A stretch of DNA of 64,000 nucleotides from Taxillus chinensis (Eukaryota; Streptophyta; Magnoliopsida; Santalales; Loranthaceae), in NCBI GenBank assembly GCA_023512835.1, contig CM042087.1, positions 12,060,853-12,124,852 of the forward strand. The letters run 5' to 3'. The notes beneath the pieces were generated by a model. That model did not search any database. It was not told the DNA's origin and worked only from the letters and a program-made list of their open reading frames with translations. Positions 54,938-64,000 of the stretch are shown one piece after another. A program made the position numbers and the translations under genes. The first letter of the stretch is position 1. Every line of letters begins with the position of its first letter.

Positions 54938-55663
54938 AGGCTGAGGAACCAGAGGGTTGAGGAAGAGTATGAGCGCTTCCTGAGTTTATTCAAGCGGCTT
55001 GAGATTAATATTCCATTTGTGGAAATTTTGGAGCAGATGCCTAGGTACAAAAAGTACATCAAAGATTTTGTGAAGAAGAAGAGGAAATATGGGGATCATG
55101 AGATGGTGGCAGTCATTAATGAGGTGAGCAGTGTTGTTCAACAAAGTTTGCCCATCAAGCATAAAGAACCGGGCAGTTTTAATCTCCCTTGTGTGATTGG
55201 CAATGCACCGTAGCAGCAGGCCCTATGTGATTTAGGGGCCAACATCAATTTGATCTCCTTTGCTTTGTACAAGCAGCTTGGGCTTAAGGGCATGAAGCCC
55301 ACTTCCATATCATTGCAGTTTGCTGACCGGTCTACTGGAAGGCCTGAAGGGATAATTGAAGACGTGTTAGTCAAAGTGGGCTCCTTCATATTTCCAGCGG
55401 ACTTTGTAGTTTTGGAGATGGAAGAAGATAGTGGAGTTCAACTACTCCTTGGAAGACCGTTTCTCAGAACGGGTTGTGCATTGATTGATGTTGCTCAAGG
55501 GCAGCTAACTCTGAGAATTAATGAGGAGACCTTAGTCTTCCACATGGGGAAGGCTTTACAAGGTCAAGAGGAGGAGGACTGCCTTTGGGTTGAAGACCTT
55601 GAGGAATTGGTGGAAGACTACTTGGCAGAAGAAATTACCACCACCAATAATGGAGCCCTTTAG
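54938..55663 (+). pseudogene. pol: Element E aspartic protease region
   Basis: After a TAG at 54934 the frame reads EEEYERFLSLFKRLEINIPF and FVEILEQMPRYKKYIKDFVK. A second TAG precedes QQALCDLGANINLISFALYK, the protease motif (D-L-G-A, with Asn where A has Ser). LLLGRPFLRTGCALIDVAQG follows. The frame ends at 55661. It is nearly the same as 11350-12003 in A. Confidence 0.87.
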
Positions 55664-57679
55664 CTTATAGAAGCTCAACAAGATGAAGAGATGTACTTGA
55701 CAGCTGAGGTAGATGAGCAAACTACAAACTCTCTGGAGCAAGCTAAGGAGGAGAAAGAAGATGACGTGCCTCCAGCTCTAGAACTGAAGGAGCTGCCTGG
55801 ACACCTAAGGTACGAATTTGTAGACTCTACAAATCAATTCCATGTCATTGTTGCTTCTAATTTGAATGATGTGGAGTGCACCCAATTGCTAGAAGTCCTT
55901 AGGAAACACAAAAAGGCCCTAGGATGGAACATTGAAGACATTAGGGGTATTAGTCCAGGGATTTGCATGCATAAAATTTTGATGAATGATGATTTTAAAC
56001 CCACTGCTGAAAGACAAAGAAGAATAAACCCTGCTATGAAAGAAGTTGTTAGAAAAGAAATTTTAAAATAGAAAAATACGGGTATAATTTATGCTATTTC
56101 CGATAGTGAGTGGGTGAGTCCATTGCATGTTGTGCCCAAGAAAGGGGGCATGACCGTGATTAAAAATGAGAAAAATGAATTGATCCCATCTCGCACTGTG
56201 ACGGGGTGGAGAGTGTGTGTTGACTATAGAAAGCTGAACAAGGCTACTAGGAAGGATCATTTTCCTCTTCCTTTCGTTGACCAAATGTTGGATAGGTTAG
56301 CTGGCTATAGTCACTACTGCTTTTTAGATGGCTATTCCGGGTATAATCAGATCATGGTTAAGCCCGAGGACCAAGAAAAGACCACCTTCACGTGCCCTTT
56401 TGGCACTTTTGTATTTAGGAGAATGTCATTTGGGCTTTGTAATGCCCCTGCCACCTTTCAAAGGTGTATGATGGCCATTTTTCAGGGTTTGGTTGAGGAG
56501 ATCATGGAGGTCTTCATGGATGACTTTTCGGTGTTTGGTTCCTCCTACCAATAGTGCTTGAAAAATCTAGATGTGGTCTTAGAGAGATGTGAAGAGAAGG
56601 AACTAGTCCTAAATTGGGAGAAATGCCATTTCATGGTAACTGAGGGGATAGTTCTGGGGCACAAGGTGTCTGCACATGGTTTGGAGGTAGACAAGGAAAA
56701 ATCTCCACTATTGAGACTCTGCCACCTCCAACCAATGAAAAAGGAGTGAGAAGTTTCCTTGGCCATGCTAGCTTTTATAGGAGATTCATTAAGGACTTCT
56801 CAAAAATTGCAAAACCCATGAGTAGGTTGTTAGAAAAAGACACAAGCTTTGACTTTAATGCAGATTGCTTAGAAGCTTTCAACATCCTTAAGGGTAAGTT
56901 AGTCATCGCACTGTTATAGTCACACCGACCTTGGGCTAATGTGTGATGCGAGTGATTATCTTGTGGGGGTAGTCTTAGGGCAAAGGCGAGAAAAGGTGTT
57001 TAGGGTCATTTACTATGCTAGTAAGACCTTAGATGATGCTTAACAGAACTATACCACCACTGAGAAAGAGTTGCTAGCCGTGGTTTATGGCTGCAACAAG
57101 TTTAGACCCTACCTTTTTGGGTCTAAAGTCATTGTTTATACTGATCATGCTGCATTGAAATATTTGTTTGCTAAAAAAGAAGCTAAGCCACGCTTGATTG
57201 GGTGGGTTCTCCTCTTACAGGAATTTGACCTTGAAATTAGAGACACAAAGGGAGCCCTAAATTCTGTGGCTGATCACCTCTCCCGTGTGGAGAATGCACC
57301 TAAGTCTCTACCCATTGTAGATGACTTTCCTGATGAGAAGTTGTTTGAGGTTCATCATCTTCCTTGGTTTGCTGACATAGCAAATTATTTAGCCACTGGG
57401 TTCATACCCAAGCAGTTAGACTACCACCAGAGAAAGAAATTGTTAGTAGATGCTAAGAAATTCATTTGGGAAGACCCAATTCTTTATAGGAGGTGTTCTG
57501 ACCAAATCATTAGAAAGTGTATCCTTGAGGAGGAGGTAGATGACATAATACATCATTGTCATGCATCACATTATGGGGGCCACTTTGGGGTGCAAAGAAC
57601 TGTGGCTAAAATCATGCAGGTGTGGCTTTTATTGGCCTCACATGGTGAAAGACACCTATGTCTACATCAAAAAGTGTGA
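55664..57679 (+). pseudogene. pol: Element E RT and RNase H
   Basis: An intact pre-RT segment (LLEVLRKHKKALGWNIEDIR, absent in A) is followed by RT: a TAG at the Trp of [63 protein letters not shown] and [34 protein letters not shown] and the connection follow, with frameshifts near 56700-56930. RNase H is seen in [40 protein letters not shown] and [13 protein letters not shown], then the start of integrase ([20 protein letters not shown]). A 1-base insertion near 57617 shifts the integrase zinc domain. Confidence 0.88.
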
Positions 57680-58565
57680 TAGATGTCAAAGGGTAGGTGG
57701 TCTGTCTAGGAAAAATGAGATGCCCTTAACTGGATTCCTTCCGGTTGAAATTTTTGACATTTGGGGCATTGACTTCATGGGGCCATTCCCCAATTCTGAT
57801 GGGTATTCATACATTTTGCTTGCTGTGGATTATGTGTCTAAGTGGGTAGACGCTATTCCTACTAGAGTGAATGATGCTAGGGTTGTGACTCACTTCCTTA
57901 CTAGGAACATCTTTAGCCGTTTTGGGACACTCATAAGAAGTCTTTAGCCTACCACCCGCAAGCTAATGGACAAGCAGAAGTGTTCAACAGAGAGATTAAG
58001 GTCATTTTAGAGAAAATTGTTGGAGCCAATAGGAAAGATTGGTCTCAAAGGCTTGATGAAGCCTTATGGGCATATAGGACAGCTTACAAAACTCCTATTG
58101 GGATGTCACCTTACCGTATTCTATATGGTAAGGCATGTCACTTGCCTGTGGAACTCGAATATAAGGCTCATTGGGCCTTGAAGAAGTTAAATTTTAACCC
58201 ACAAGAGATCAAGGAGCTTAGGATGACTCAATTAATTGAGTTAGATGAGCTTAGGCTGGATGCCTATGATAGTGCTAAATTTTACAAAGAAAGAACTAAG
58301 AAATGGCATGATAGGCAACTCAACAATGAACCTTTAACATTAGGGCAGAAAGTTCTTCTATTTAACACAAGGTTGAGGTTATTTCCTGGAAAATTAAGGT
58401 CCAAGTGGATGGGACCTTTTGTGATAGTTGATAAGAAGCCATATGGGAGCTTTGAGCTCCAAGTCTAGATGGCAAGAAATTTTGGGTGAATGGCAACAGA
58501 CTAAAACCATACTTTGATTCAACTCAGAGGGAGATAGTTGATTCCCTCTCTTTCACCATTGCATG
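57561..58565 (+). pseudogene. pol: Element E integrase with core deletion
   Basis: The frame 57561-57947 carries [20 protein letters not shown] and [20 protein letters not shown] (first catalytic Asp), then [10 protein letters not shown]. Here 79 bp present in A are missing, removing the SDEGSHF motif with the second catalytic Asp and shifting the frame. The sequence resumes at the [20 protein letters not shown] motif and the frame 57980-58468 with [20 protein letters not shown]. After a short slip near 58465 it ends at about 58565. This copy cannot encode an active integrase. Confidence 0.88.
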
Positions 58566-59421
58566 ATCATAACTGAAAGTCTAGCTACAAACTTTAAATA
58601 AAGCGCTGGTTGGGAGGCAACCTAATGTTTATTGCTATGTTTTATTTTATGTTATTTTCTTTTATTTATTTTATTCAATAAATTTGTTTGCAAGCTAACC
58701 ATTGTGCAGGAGACTTTGCTTCTTTCTTAACTAACCATTTGCAGGATGAGCAAATTATTGGGTCCTGAACTAGTGAAATTATTTTCAAAGTCAAAGTCAA
58801 GGAGCAAGGAGCAAGTGAAGCTCAAAAGTGCTTAAAGGTGGGCTCAAACAATTCACATGCAAGACTTAAAGATGGTCCATAATGCACAAGCAACTAAGTG
58901 GAGAAATTTGGGCCAATTTGGGCCTGAACGTGAATTTGCACGTGAATTGCCCAATTTACGTGCACCTCCTTTTGAGCTGTAACTTTCTGGAATGGTAGAT
59001 GAAGACCATGTGAATCACGTTTACTCTTGCACGCGAATTGCTAGGTGTCATATGGAGGCTCAAAAATGCAAACTACCGATTTTAGCCCTCCTAGAAGCTT
59101 CAAACAATTCACGTGCAGAAGGGACTATTGCTTTCCAGCTCAAGGGGGACTCACCACCAAAGTTTGGGATAATTCTGACCTGCACGCCAATTCAACCAAT
59201 TCACGTGCAAGGGCTATTTTGGTCAGAACACTTAGAAAATTTAGGGGCACGTGTATCACGCCAATTGGAGCATCTTTCCTTCTGCACGCTATATAAAGAG
59301 AGGCCATCTTCAAAGGCTTCCACACCAAAATCACTCCAGATCTGAGTATTAGAGAAACTCTGCTCTTTTGCTCTCTTGCTCTTCAGTTCTTTGCTCTTTG
59401 CTCTTTATTCTCATTCCAAAG
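58566..59421 (+). promoter_or_regulatory. Element E pol-ORF3 spacer with candidate internal promoter
   Basis: The 0.85-kb non-coding spacer contains the CACGTG palindrome (about 58938-58963, one arm mismatch) and half sites such as CAATTCACGTGCA (about 59103 and 59198). A TATATAAA box lies at 59290-59297. About 65 bases later comes a CT-rich leader (CTCTTTTGCTCTCTTGCTCT-like repeats) running to the ORF3 ATG at 59422. The U3 of the LTR has the same palindromes followed by TATAAATA (63636-63643). Together this looks like a U3-style promoter for ORF3. Confidence 0.62.
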
Positions 59422-60963
59422 ATGGTGCGCACAAGGAGGACTGGCTAGGAGGAGGTGCACTCACCTAGTGCTGATAGCCAACCTGAGGAGGAGATACTCT
59501 TGGGGCATGCTCTTGATATGCAGGCTTTGCAGGCTTCAGATCTGGGTTGGGTTAGAGAGGTGGCTCTTAAAATTCAAAATCTGGGATTACAAAGGTTAGT
59601 ATCTGCCCAGCCAGCTATTTCCTACTCTGCCTACAAGAATTTTATGCATCTGTCTCTATGAGTGAGGATGAACTGATAGGGGTTGTGCAAGGGGTTTATG
59701 TCAGAATTACCCCTGAAATTATTAGACATTGCTTTAACCTCCCTGCACCCAGTGATAGCTGTCCTCAGTTAAGCCTAGGAGAATTTGGTACTGCATGCAA
59801 CTATGCTAGAAAATTTCAAAGTCGAAGGCAGTATACCAAGAATGGTTTTGTTGGAAAATTTAGATGCCTAGCCTACCTAGTAGGGAAATGCTTATTGATT
59901 CAGACCAGTGGGATAGATAGTGTGCCTAAGCCACACCTGGAGTTCATGTATAGCATTGATCATATGCTAAATGTGGATTGGGCCACTACCATTTTTAAAT
60001 GGTGGAAGAAAAACTCATCAAAGCGAGATAAATGACATATTTTTGTGTTTGATATTTCAAAGCATGCCTGCTTTGCATTTTTCCTCCATGGATAGCATCA
60101 CTTTTCCTTCTCACCTGGGTGTTAAGAGTACTGGATCTTGAAGGGGGTTTGGGGATCGATACCCAGAGGTCATTGGGCAACCAATGTTCCTCCTCCATCA
60201 CAACCTGCTAGGCACGGTGTTCATGTGGAGTGATCCACCTGACTTTGCAAGGGAGACCTCTCCTCATTTGGATCAAAGGAAGCATACTCTATACGGACTC
60301 ACCGCCATGTACATGCGGTTCAATATACACAAAGAAGATATTTTCAATTTCTTTCAAGGCATTCGTGGGCAGGTGGTGAGTGAAGTGGAGGTCATCAATT
60401 GGGCAGTCACTAATGGGCACATCACTAGTGCCCAATTTGAAGAATTAATGGCCCTCATCTGTGGAGACCAACAAGCTACTTCACGACCTAGAACCAGAGC
60501 ATGGGAGGCCCCAGACGTAGCTGCTCATGCATCTCCGAGAGCATGGGAAACCCCAGAAGCTCCTCCTGCTGCATCTACCGAAGCTTGGAGGCAAGAAACA
60601 CAGCAGCTCAGGGAGGCAAATGCCAGAACCCAGCGCGAGGTGGAAGCCCCGAGGAAGGACAACAAAGAAGTCAAAGGCCTCCTAGGCAAAATCTGGAAGG
60701 CCTTGAGCAAGAGGAAAGCATTAAAACGTTCTCCTATAGTGGAGATATCTGATGAAGAACCCTCTCCATCCCCTGAAGTTTCTTATCCAGCCCAAGCGGA
60801 TCCACCTCAACCAGAATCTTCAGCTAGGCCATCCTAATATCACCCAGAGGAGGCAGAGCCAGCAACAGGGTATTCACCCTTTCAGCCTTAAGAGGAGACT
60901 GAGCCAGCAGAAGGGTATTCACCCTTCCAGCCTTTTACTGATCCTGCATATTCTCAGGCTCTT
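59422..60963 (+). pseudogene. Element E ORF3 N-terminal part: plant transposon protein-like domain and linker
   Basis: The start MVRTRRTG is followed by a TAG (Gln in A), then HSPSADSQPEEEILLGHALD. The domain continues from 59658 with MSEDELIGVVQGVYVRITPE, EFGTACNYARKFQSRRQYTK, YLVGKCLLIQTSGIDSVPKP and DHMLNVDWATTIFKWWKK. After a broken stretch near 60030-60180 it resumes at FLLHHNLLGTVFMWSDPP and NFFQGIRGQVVSEVEVINWA. A charged possible coiled coil (REANARTQREVEAPRKDNKE) and a linker with GYSPFQP repeats lead into the Ulp1-like part. Residue order is the same as in A. Confidence 0.65.
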
Positions 60964-61769
60964 GTGTCTGTTATACATCCTGTTTCTTGGGGTACATACA
61001 TGCCTGCTGAACCTGAAGACCTTCTTGGCCCTCCTATCCATTTAATCATTAATCCAGCTTTATCTTCCGACGAGAGCCAAGCAGCATTTGAAGAGTTCAT
61101 CAATTTCACGGTTCAAAGGGCTCGCTTTATACGGGATAATGATATCTTCACCCCTTTTGGCCTAAAGAGGATCTCAGAGAATGAATATCTCTACTCCGAA
61201 GAGATAGACCTCTTCTGCAGGACCATGCGCTATGTAGTGGAGGCTGAGCCTCATAACTACCCCTTAGCTCAGTTCACTTCCATCATGCTGTGCGAGATAT
61301 ACAATCAACCCTTGCCCGAAGAGGTGTGGCGCCAACGCATCAATGGTGAGAATGAAGGGCACCGCCCTTGGCATGGTATGCATGAGGTGCTGATTCCGGT
61401 GCACATTGACCGCCACTATGTATTGGTCCATTTGAATCTGGATGTAGGACATGCCGTGCTATATGATCCAAGCCAAGGCGAAGGGTTTGCCAGACGGAAA
61501 AGACAGTTAGTGCATGGGTTCATCAAACGAATCAAAGTGGCGATGATCAAAGAAGGCTTGTTGGCGGACAAGCTCCCCCTTATTCACTACAACGAAATGC
61601 AAATTCCTCAACAGCCTGACCAATTCAACTGTGGGATCTTACTACATGATGGCTATTCTGCAAGGGAAGGAAACTTGGGAAGTGCGCGGCGAGACGTCGG
61701 TTGACTTTGTGGCTCAGGTGTGACGAATGGTGGCCAATGTCATCTACTATTACAGTGTGCCAAACTAGG
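60964..61769 (+). pseudogene. Element E ORF3 C-terminal part: Ulp1-like (C48) peptidase
   Basis: The frame 60964-61704 covers HLIINPALSSDESQAAFEEF, EVLIPVHIDRHYVLVHLNLD (His), VLYDPSQGEG (Asp at +17) and MQIPQQPDQFNCGI (Gln and Cys six apart, Gly following, unlike the Ala in A). A small indel right after FNCGI shifts the frame, and the homologous tail (MVANVIYYYSVPN) reaches a stop at 61767-61769. The catalytic residues are intact up to the Cys. The domain is about 90% identical to A by eye. Confidence 0.8.
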
Positions 61770-63051
61770 GGTAAGTGTTTTTCCTACTCCCTATTTTATG
61801 CCATGAGGACATAGCATATTTTAAGTGTGGTGTATGGGGAGTGACTTGAGCCACTTGCTTGTCTTTTATGTTGTGATTGCATGTTTTATTTATAATTTTA
61901 TCTTAGATAGTTTATTAGTCATTTATTTTAAGTTTGTTAGTCATTTATTTTTTTTAAAAAAAACTGTTTTTAGTTGCATGATTGTTTGAGTTGTTTGCTT
62001 GAATGATTTGCTTGTGGAGGCATGGATATTAAGTATGCAATTTTGGCTTAAAATTTAATTTTTTTATGCCACATTAGTATCATGTTGTGATAAGGGTTTT
62101 TAAGTAGTTAAAATGTGCTCTAATTTAGTTTGATCGTGTCTTTATCTTTTGAATGATATCACCATGTTTTCGGAGCTGAGTTTTGAATATTAGTTAAACA
62201 TGAAATGCTATGATAGACCTAAGTAACCCTTAAAGTTGAGTGAAAAAGAAATAAAAAATGAGAACAGCTTCTTTTAGCCTTTGAGTGACATTTATGGTTT
62301 ATGGGTAATAGTTTGATTTGATACTCCTCTCTGCATTTAACATTAGTTATTTAATGGTAGGAGTCAAGTAAGCATGTGATTACTTATTAGTGCTCAGTGT
62401 TTGGTGTGTCGTTAGGGTGCAAGGCCTTTAAGTCACTTTGACTTGCTATGTATCCTAATTTTTGTTTGTTGTGTTGTAAATATAAAAGGCCGTGATATAG
62501 AATGTGAAAAAGCCATCACTTAATTGGAAAATGGGATGTGAGACATCAATGAACTTTTGTCTCTCCTTATGTAGCAAAATGGCAAGGGGTATGCATTAGA
62601 AAAATCAGTCTTATTTATGTGTTATGTGAGTAAAAAAAAGAGTGAATAATCCATCAAGGGAGAGCATAAAATGCAACCTTGTAAGGTTATTACTTACTAT
62701 AAATAAATAAATAAATAAATAAATAAAAAGAAGAAAGATTTAGAATAAAAGCCACACTGGCTTGATGCTTATGTGTGCTTATTTAGTTGTGAAGCCACAT
62801 TGGCTGAATTGTGTTTTGTTTTAAGAATGTTGAGCTCAATTCTTTGGCTCATGTTTTGTTTATTCAAGTTAGTAGACTAGAGTGTGAGTTCAAATAAAGT
62901 AGAATAGAGGGTGTGTTTTCTTTGATGAGCACAATAGGGAACTCTCATGATTGCTTGGCAAGTACTTAATCAATAGGCGATGGCGAGTGTAGAGATAGAG
63001 TTTTCCATCCATTGTTCATTGATAGGTATTGGGCTTGAAAATTATTATATT
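61770..63051 (+). other. Element E 3' UTR
   Basis: This is AT-rich non-coding sequence matching the A 3' UTR (4910-6107) in reverse. It includes an (ATAA)n microsatellite at about 62699-62728. The segment that in A carries the polypurine tract and a further ~300 bp is missing, so the UTR joins the LTR at a TATATTTGATAATG junction. Confidence 0.8.
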
Positions 63052-64000
63052 TGATAATGTGCATTTTATGCCGTTATTCTAGTGTTTATTTAGGATGTTT
63101 AAGAGCATGATTAGAGCCTTATTGCTTCATATATCATATATATTTGCTCTAACCCCTAGGAAGATGCTATTTGCAAATACATGCGTTTTTAGGCTGTTTT
63201 GGCGGATTTTGGAGCTCACTTTTGATATAGTAGATGGCCTCAAACAATTGGCGTGCAAGAACAAAAGTTGCTTAGAATGATGTCCTCTACCTACCACAGA
63301 AATTTCAGAGCATTTGGAGCTGCACGTAAATTCACCCATTTCACGTGCAAGCCTATTTTTGCTTCTCAGGCCTCTACAGGATGCAAGGAAGCTTGGGGAG
63401 AAGTTTGAGCTGATTTGGAGCTGCACGTGAATTCACCATATCACGTGCAAATTGACGTGCAAAGATATTTTTGGACCGTTCTTATCGATTTTTCATGCTG
63501 ATCATTTGTTCCTGAAGGCCCATGTCCAAATTGTGGATGGAAGATAGAGATTTTAATGTTTGGAGTGTCACTTATCAAAACTATGTCGTTTTGATAGATG
63601 GGCTAGGGTTCACACCTCAAGGCCCATCCAACCTCTATAAATAAAGGCTCCACGCCCCCTGCTATCTAACCTAGACCCCCCAACACGTTTTTAGAGAGAG
63701 AGAGAGGCTTCACGATTTGGAGGCTGCTCCTTGACCTAGGAGAGCAGCCGTCGCGGATTTTGGAGCCTAGATTTGAAGCCTTATTGCGCGCGTGGATTAG
63801 AAGAAGATGTTTAGCTTTACTGCTATAGTTTTGCTTGTAATCATGCGTGAGTAGTTCTTATAATCTAGGGGAGCAATGTAGCCCCCTTGTTGTTTTGCTG
63901 TGTTTATGAATATTGGGTTTGGATGATTGAGTTTTGCATGTTTTATGAGTCTGTTCTTAATTTCTATCTTTGGATGTACACCTTGGTATTCTTAGCCCAA
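63052..64000 (+). repeat. Element E 3' LTR (runs off the window)
   Basis: It starts TGATAATGTGCATTTTATGC. U3 contains the perfect inverted pair TGCACGTGA / TCACGTGCA (63422-63430 and 63441-63449) and related words from about 63245. TATAAATA is at 63636-63643, followed by an AGAG-repeat leader at about 63693-63706. The last ~500 bases of the LTR are outside the window. Confidence 0.92.

Larger units (their letters stand above)
52286..64000 (+). mobile_element. Element E: Athila-type Ty3/Gypsy, same family as A, window-truncated
   Basis: It has the same order and close sequence to A but lies on the plus strand. The 5' LTR lacks about its first 730 bases, and the 3' LTR runs off the window. It keeps RT, RNase H and the pre-RT segment that A lost. 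It lacks 79 bp of the integrase core and about 320 bp including the polypurine tract before the 3' LTR. Many stops are present. No target duplication can be checked. Confidence 0.92.

Noticed and set aside
1..64000. tRNA genes suggested by TGGTATCAGAGC and TGGCGCCGTTGCC words
   Set aside because: They are primer-binding sites next to LTRs. No cloverleaf sequence surrounds them.

Overview
This window is plant nuclear DNA, most likely from an angiosperm (probably eudicot) heterochromatic region. It consists almost entirely of nested LTR retrotransposons. I see no host protein gene, tRNA, rRNA or CRISPR array. The plant assignment rests on Athila-type and chromovirus-type Ty3/Gypsy elements, a Ty1/Copia element primed by initiator tRNA-Met, tRNA-Asp-type primer sites, and plant-style U3 promoters.

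Layout. A minus-strand Copia element (Copia-1) is the scaffold from about 1.3 to 36.2 kb: 3' LTR at 1277-2262, 5' LTR at 34759-36181. Its coding region is split by three insertions, each bounded by a 5-bp target duplication. (1) Element A, 3083-15301, is a minus-strand Athila-type Gypsy. (2) Element B, 16420-19556, is a probable 3.1-kb solo LTR. (3) Element C, 19852-32254, is a plus-strand Tekay/Del-like chromovirus. A fourth element, F (29068-31557), sits inside C's 3' LTR. To the right are an older Copia LTR remnant (36182-36692) and the 3' LTR and 3' tail of a second minus-strand Copia element (Copia-2, 36693-39086). Then come a plus-strand Athila-type element D (39087-51638), an antisense Ulp1/C48 peptidase fragment (51639-52285), and a plus-strand Athila-type element E (52286 to the window end). 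E belongs to the same family as A.

How the parts work together. A, D and E share one plan: LTR, tRNA-Asp-type primer site, gag, protease-RT-RNase H-integrase, a non-coding spacer of about 0.8 kb, then an additional 3' ORF (ORF3), a long 3' UTR and the second LTR. ORF3 encodes an N-terminal domain of the sort annotated as a putative plant transposon protein, an acidic/proline-rich linker, and a C-terminal Ulp1-like (C48) cysteine-peptidase domain. The spacer in front of ORF3 repeats the perfect palindromes of that family's LTR, and in A and E it also has a TATA box. This suggests ORF3 is a separately transcribed gene with a U3-like promoter.

All elements are damaged by stops, frameshifts and deletions, so none looks autonomous. 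A and E carry different lesions: A lacks RNase H and the integrase N-terminus, while E lacks one integrase catalytic aspartate, its polypurine tract and its 5' promoter. The two LTRs of A differ by only about 1% by eye, so A inserted recently.
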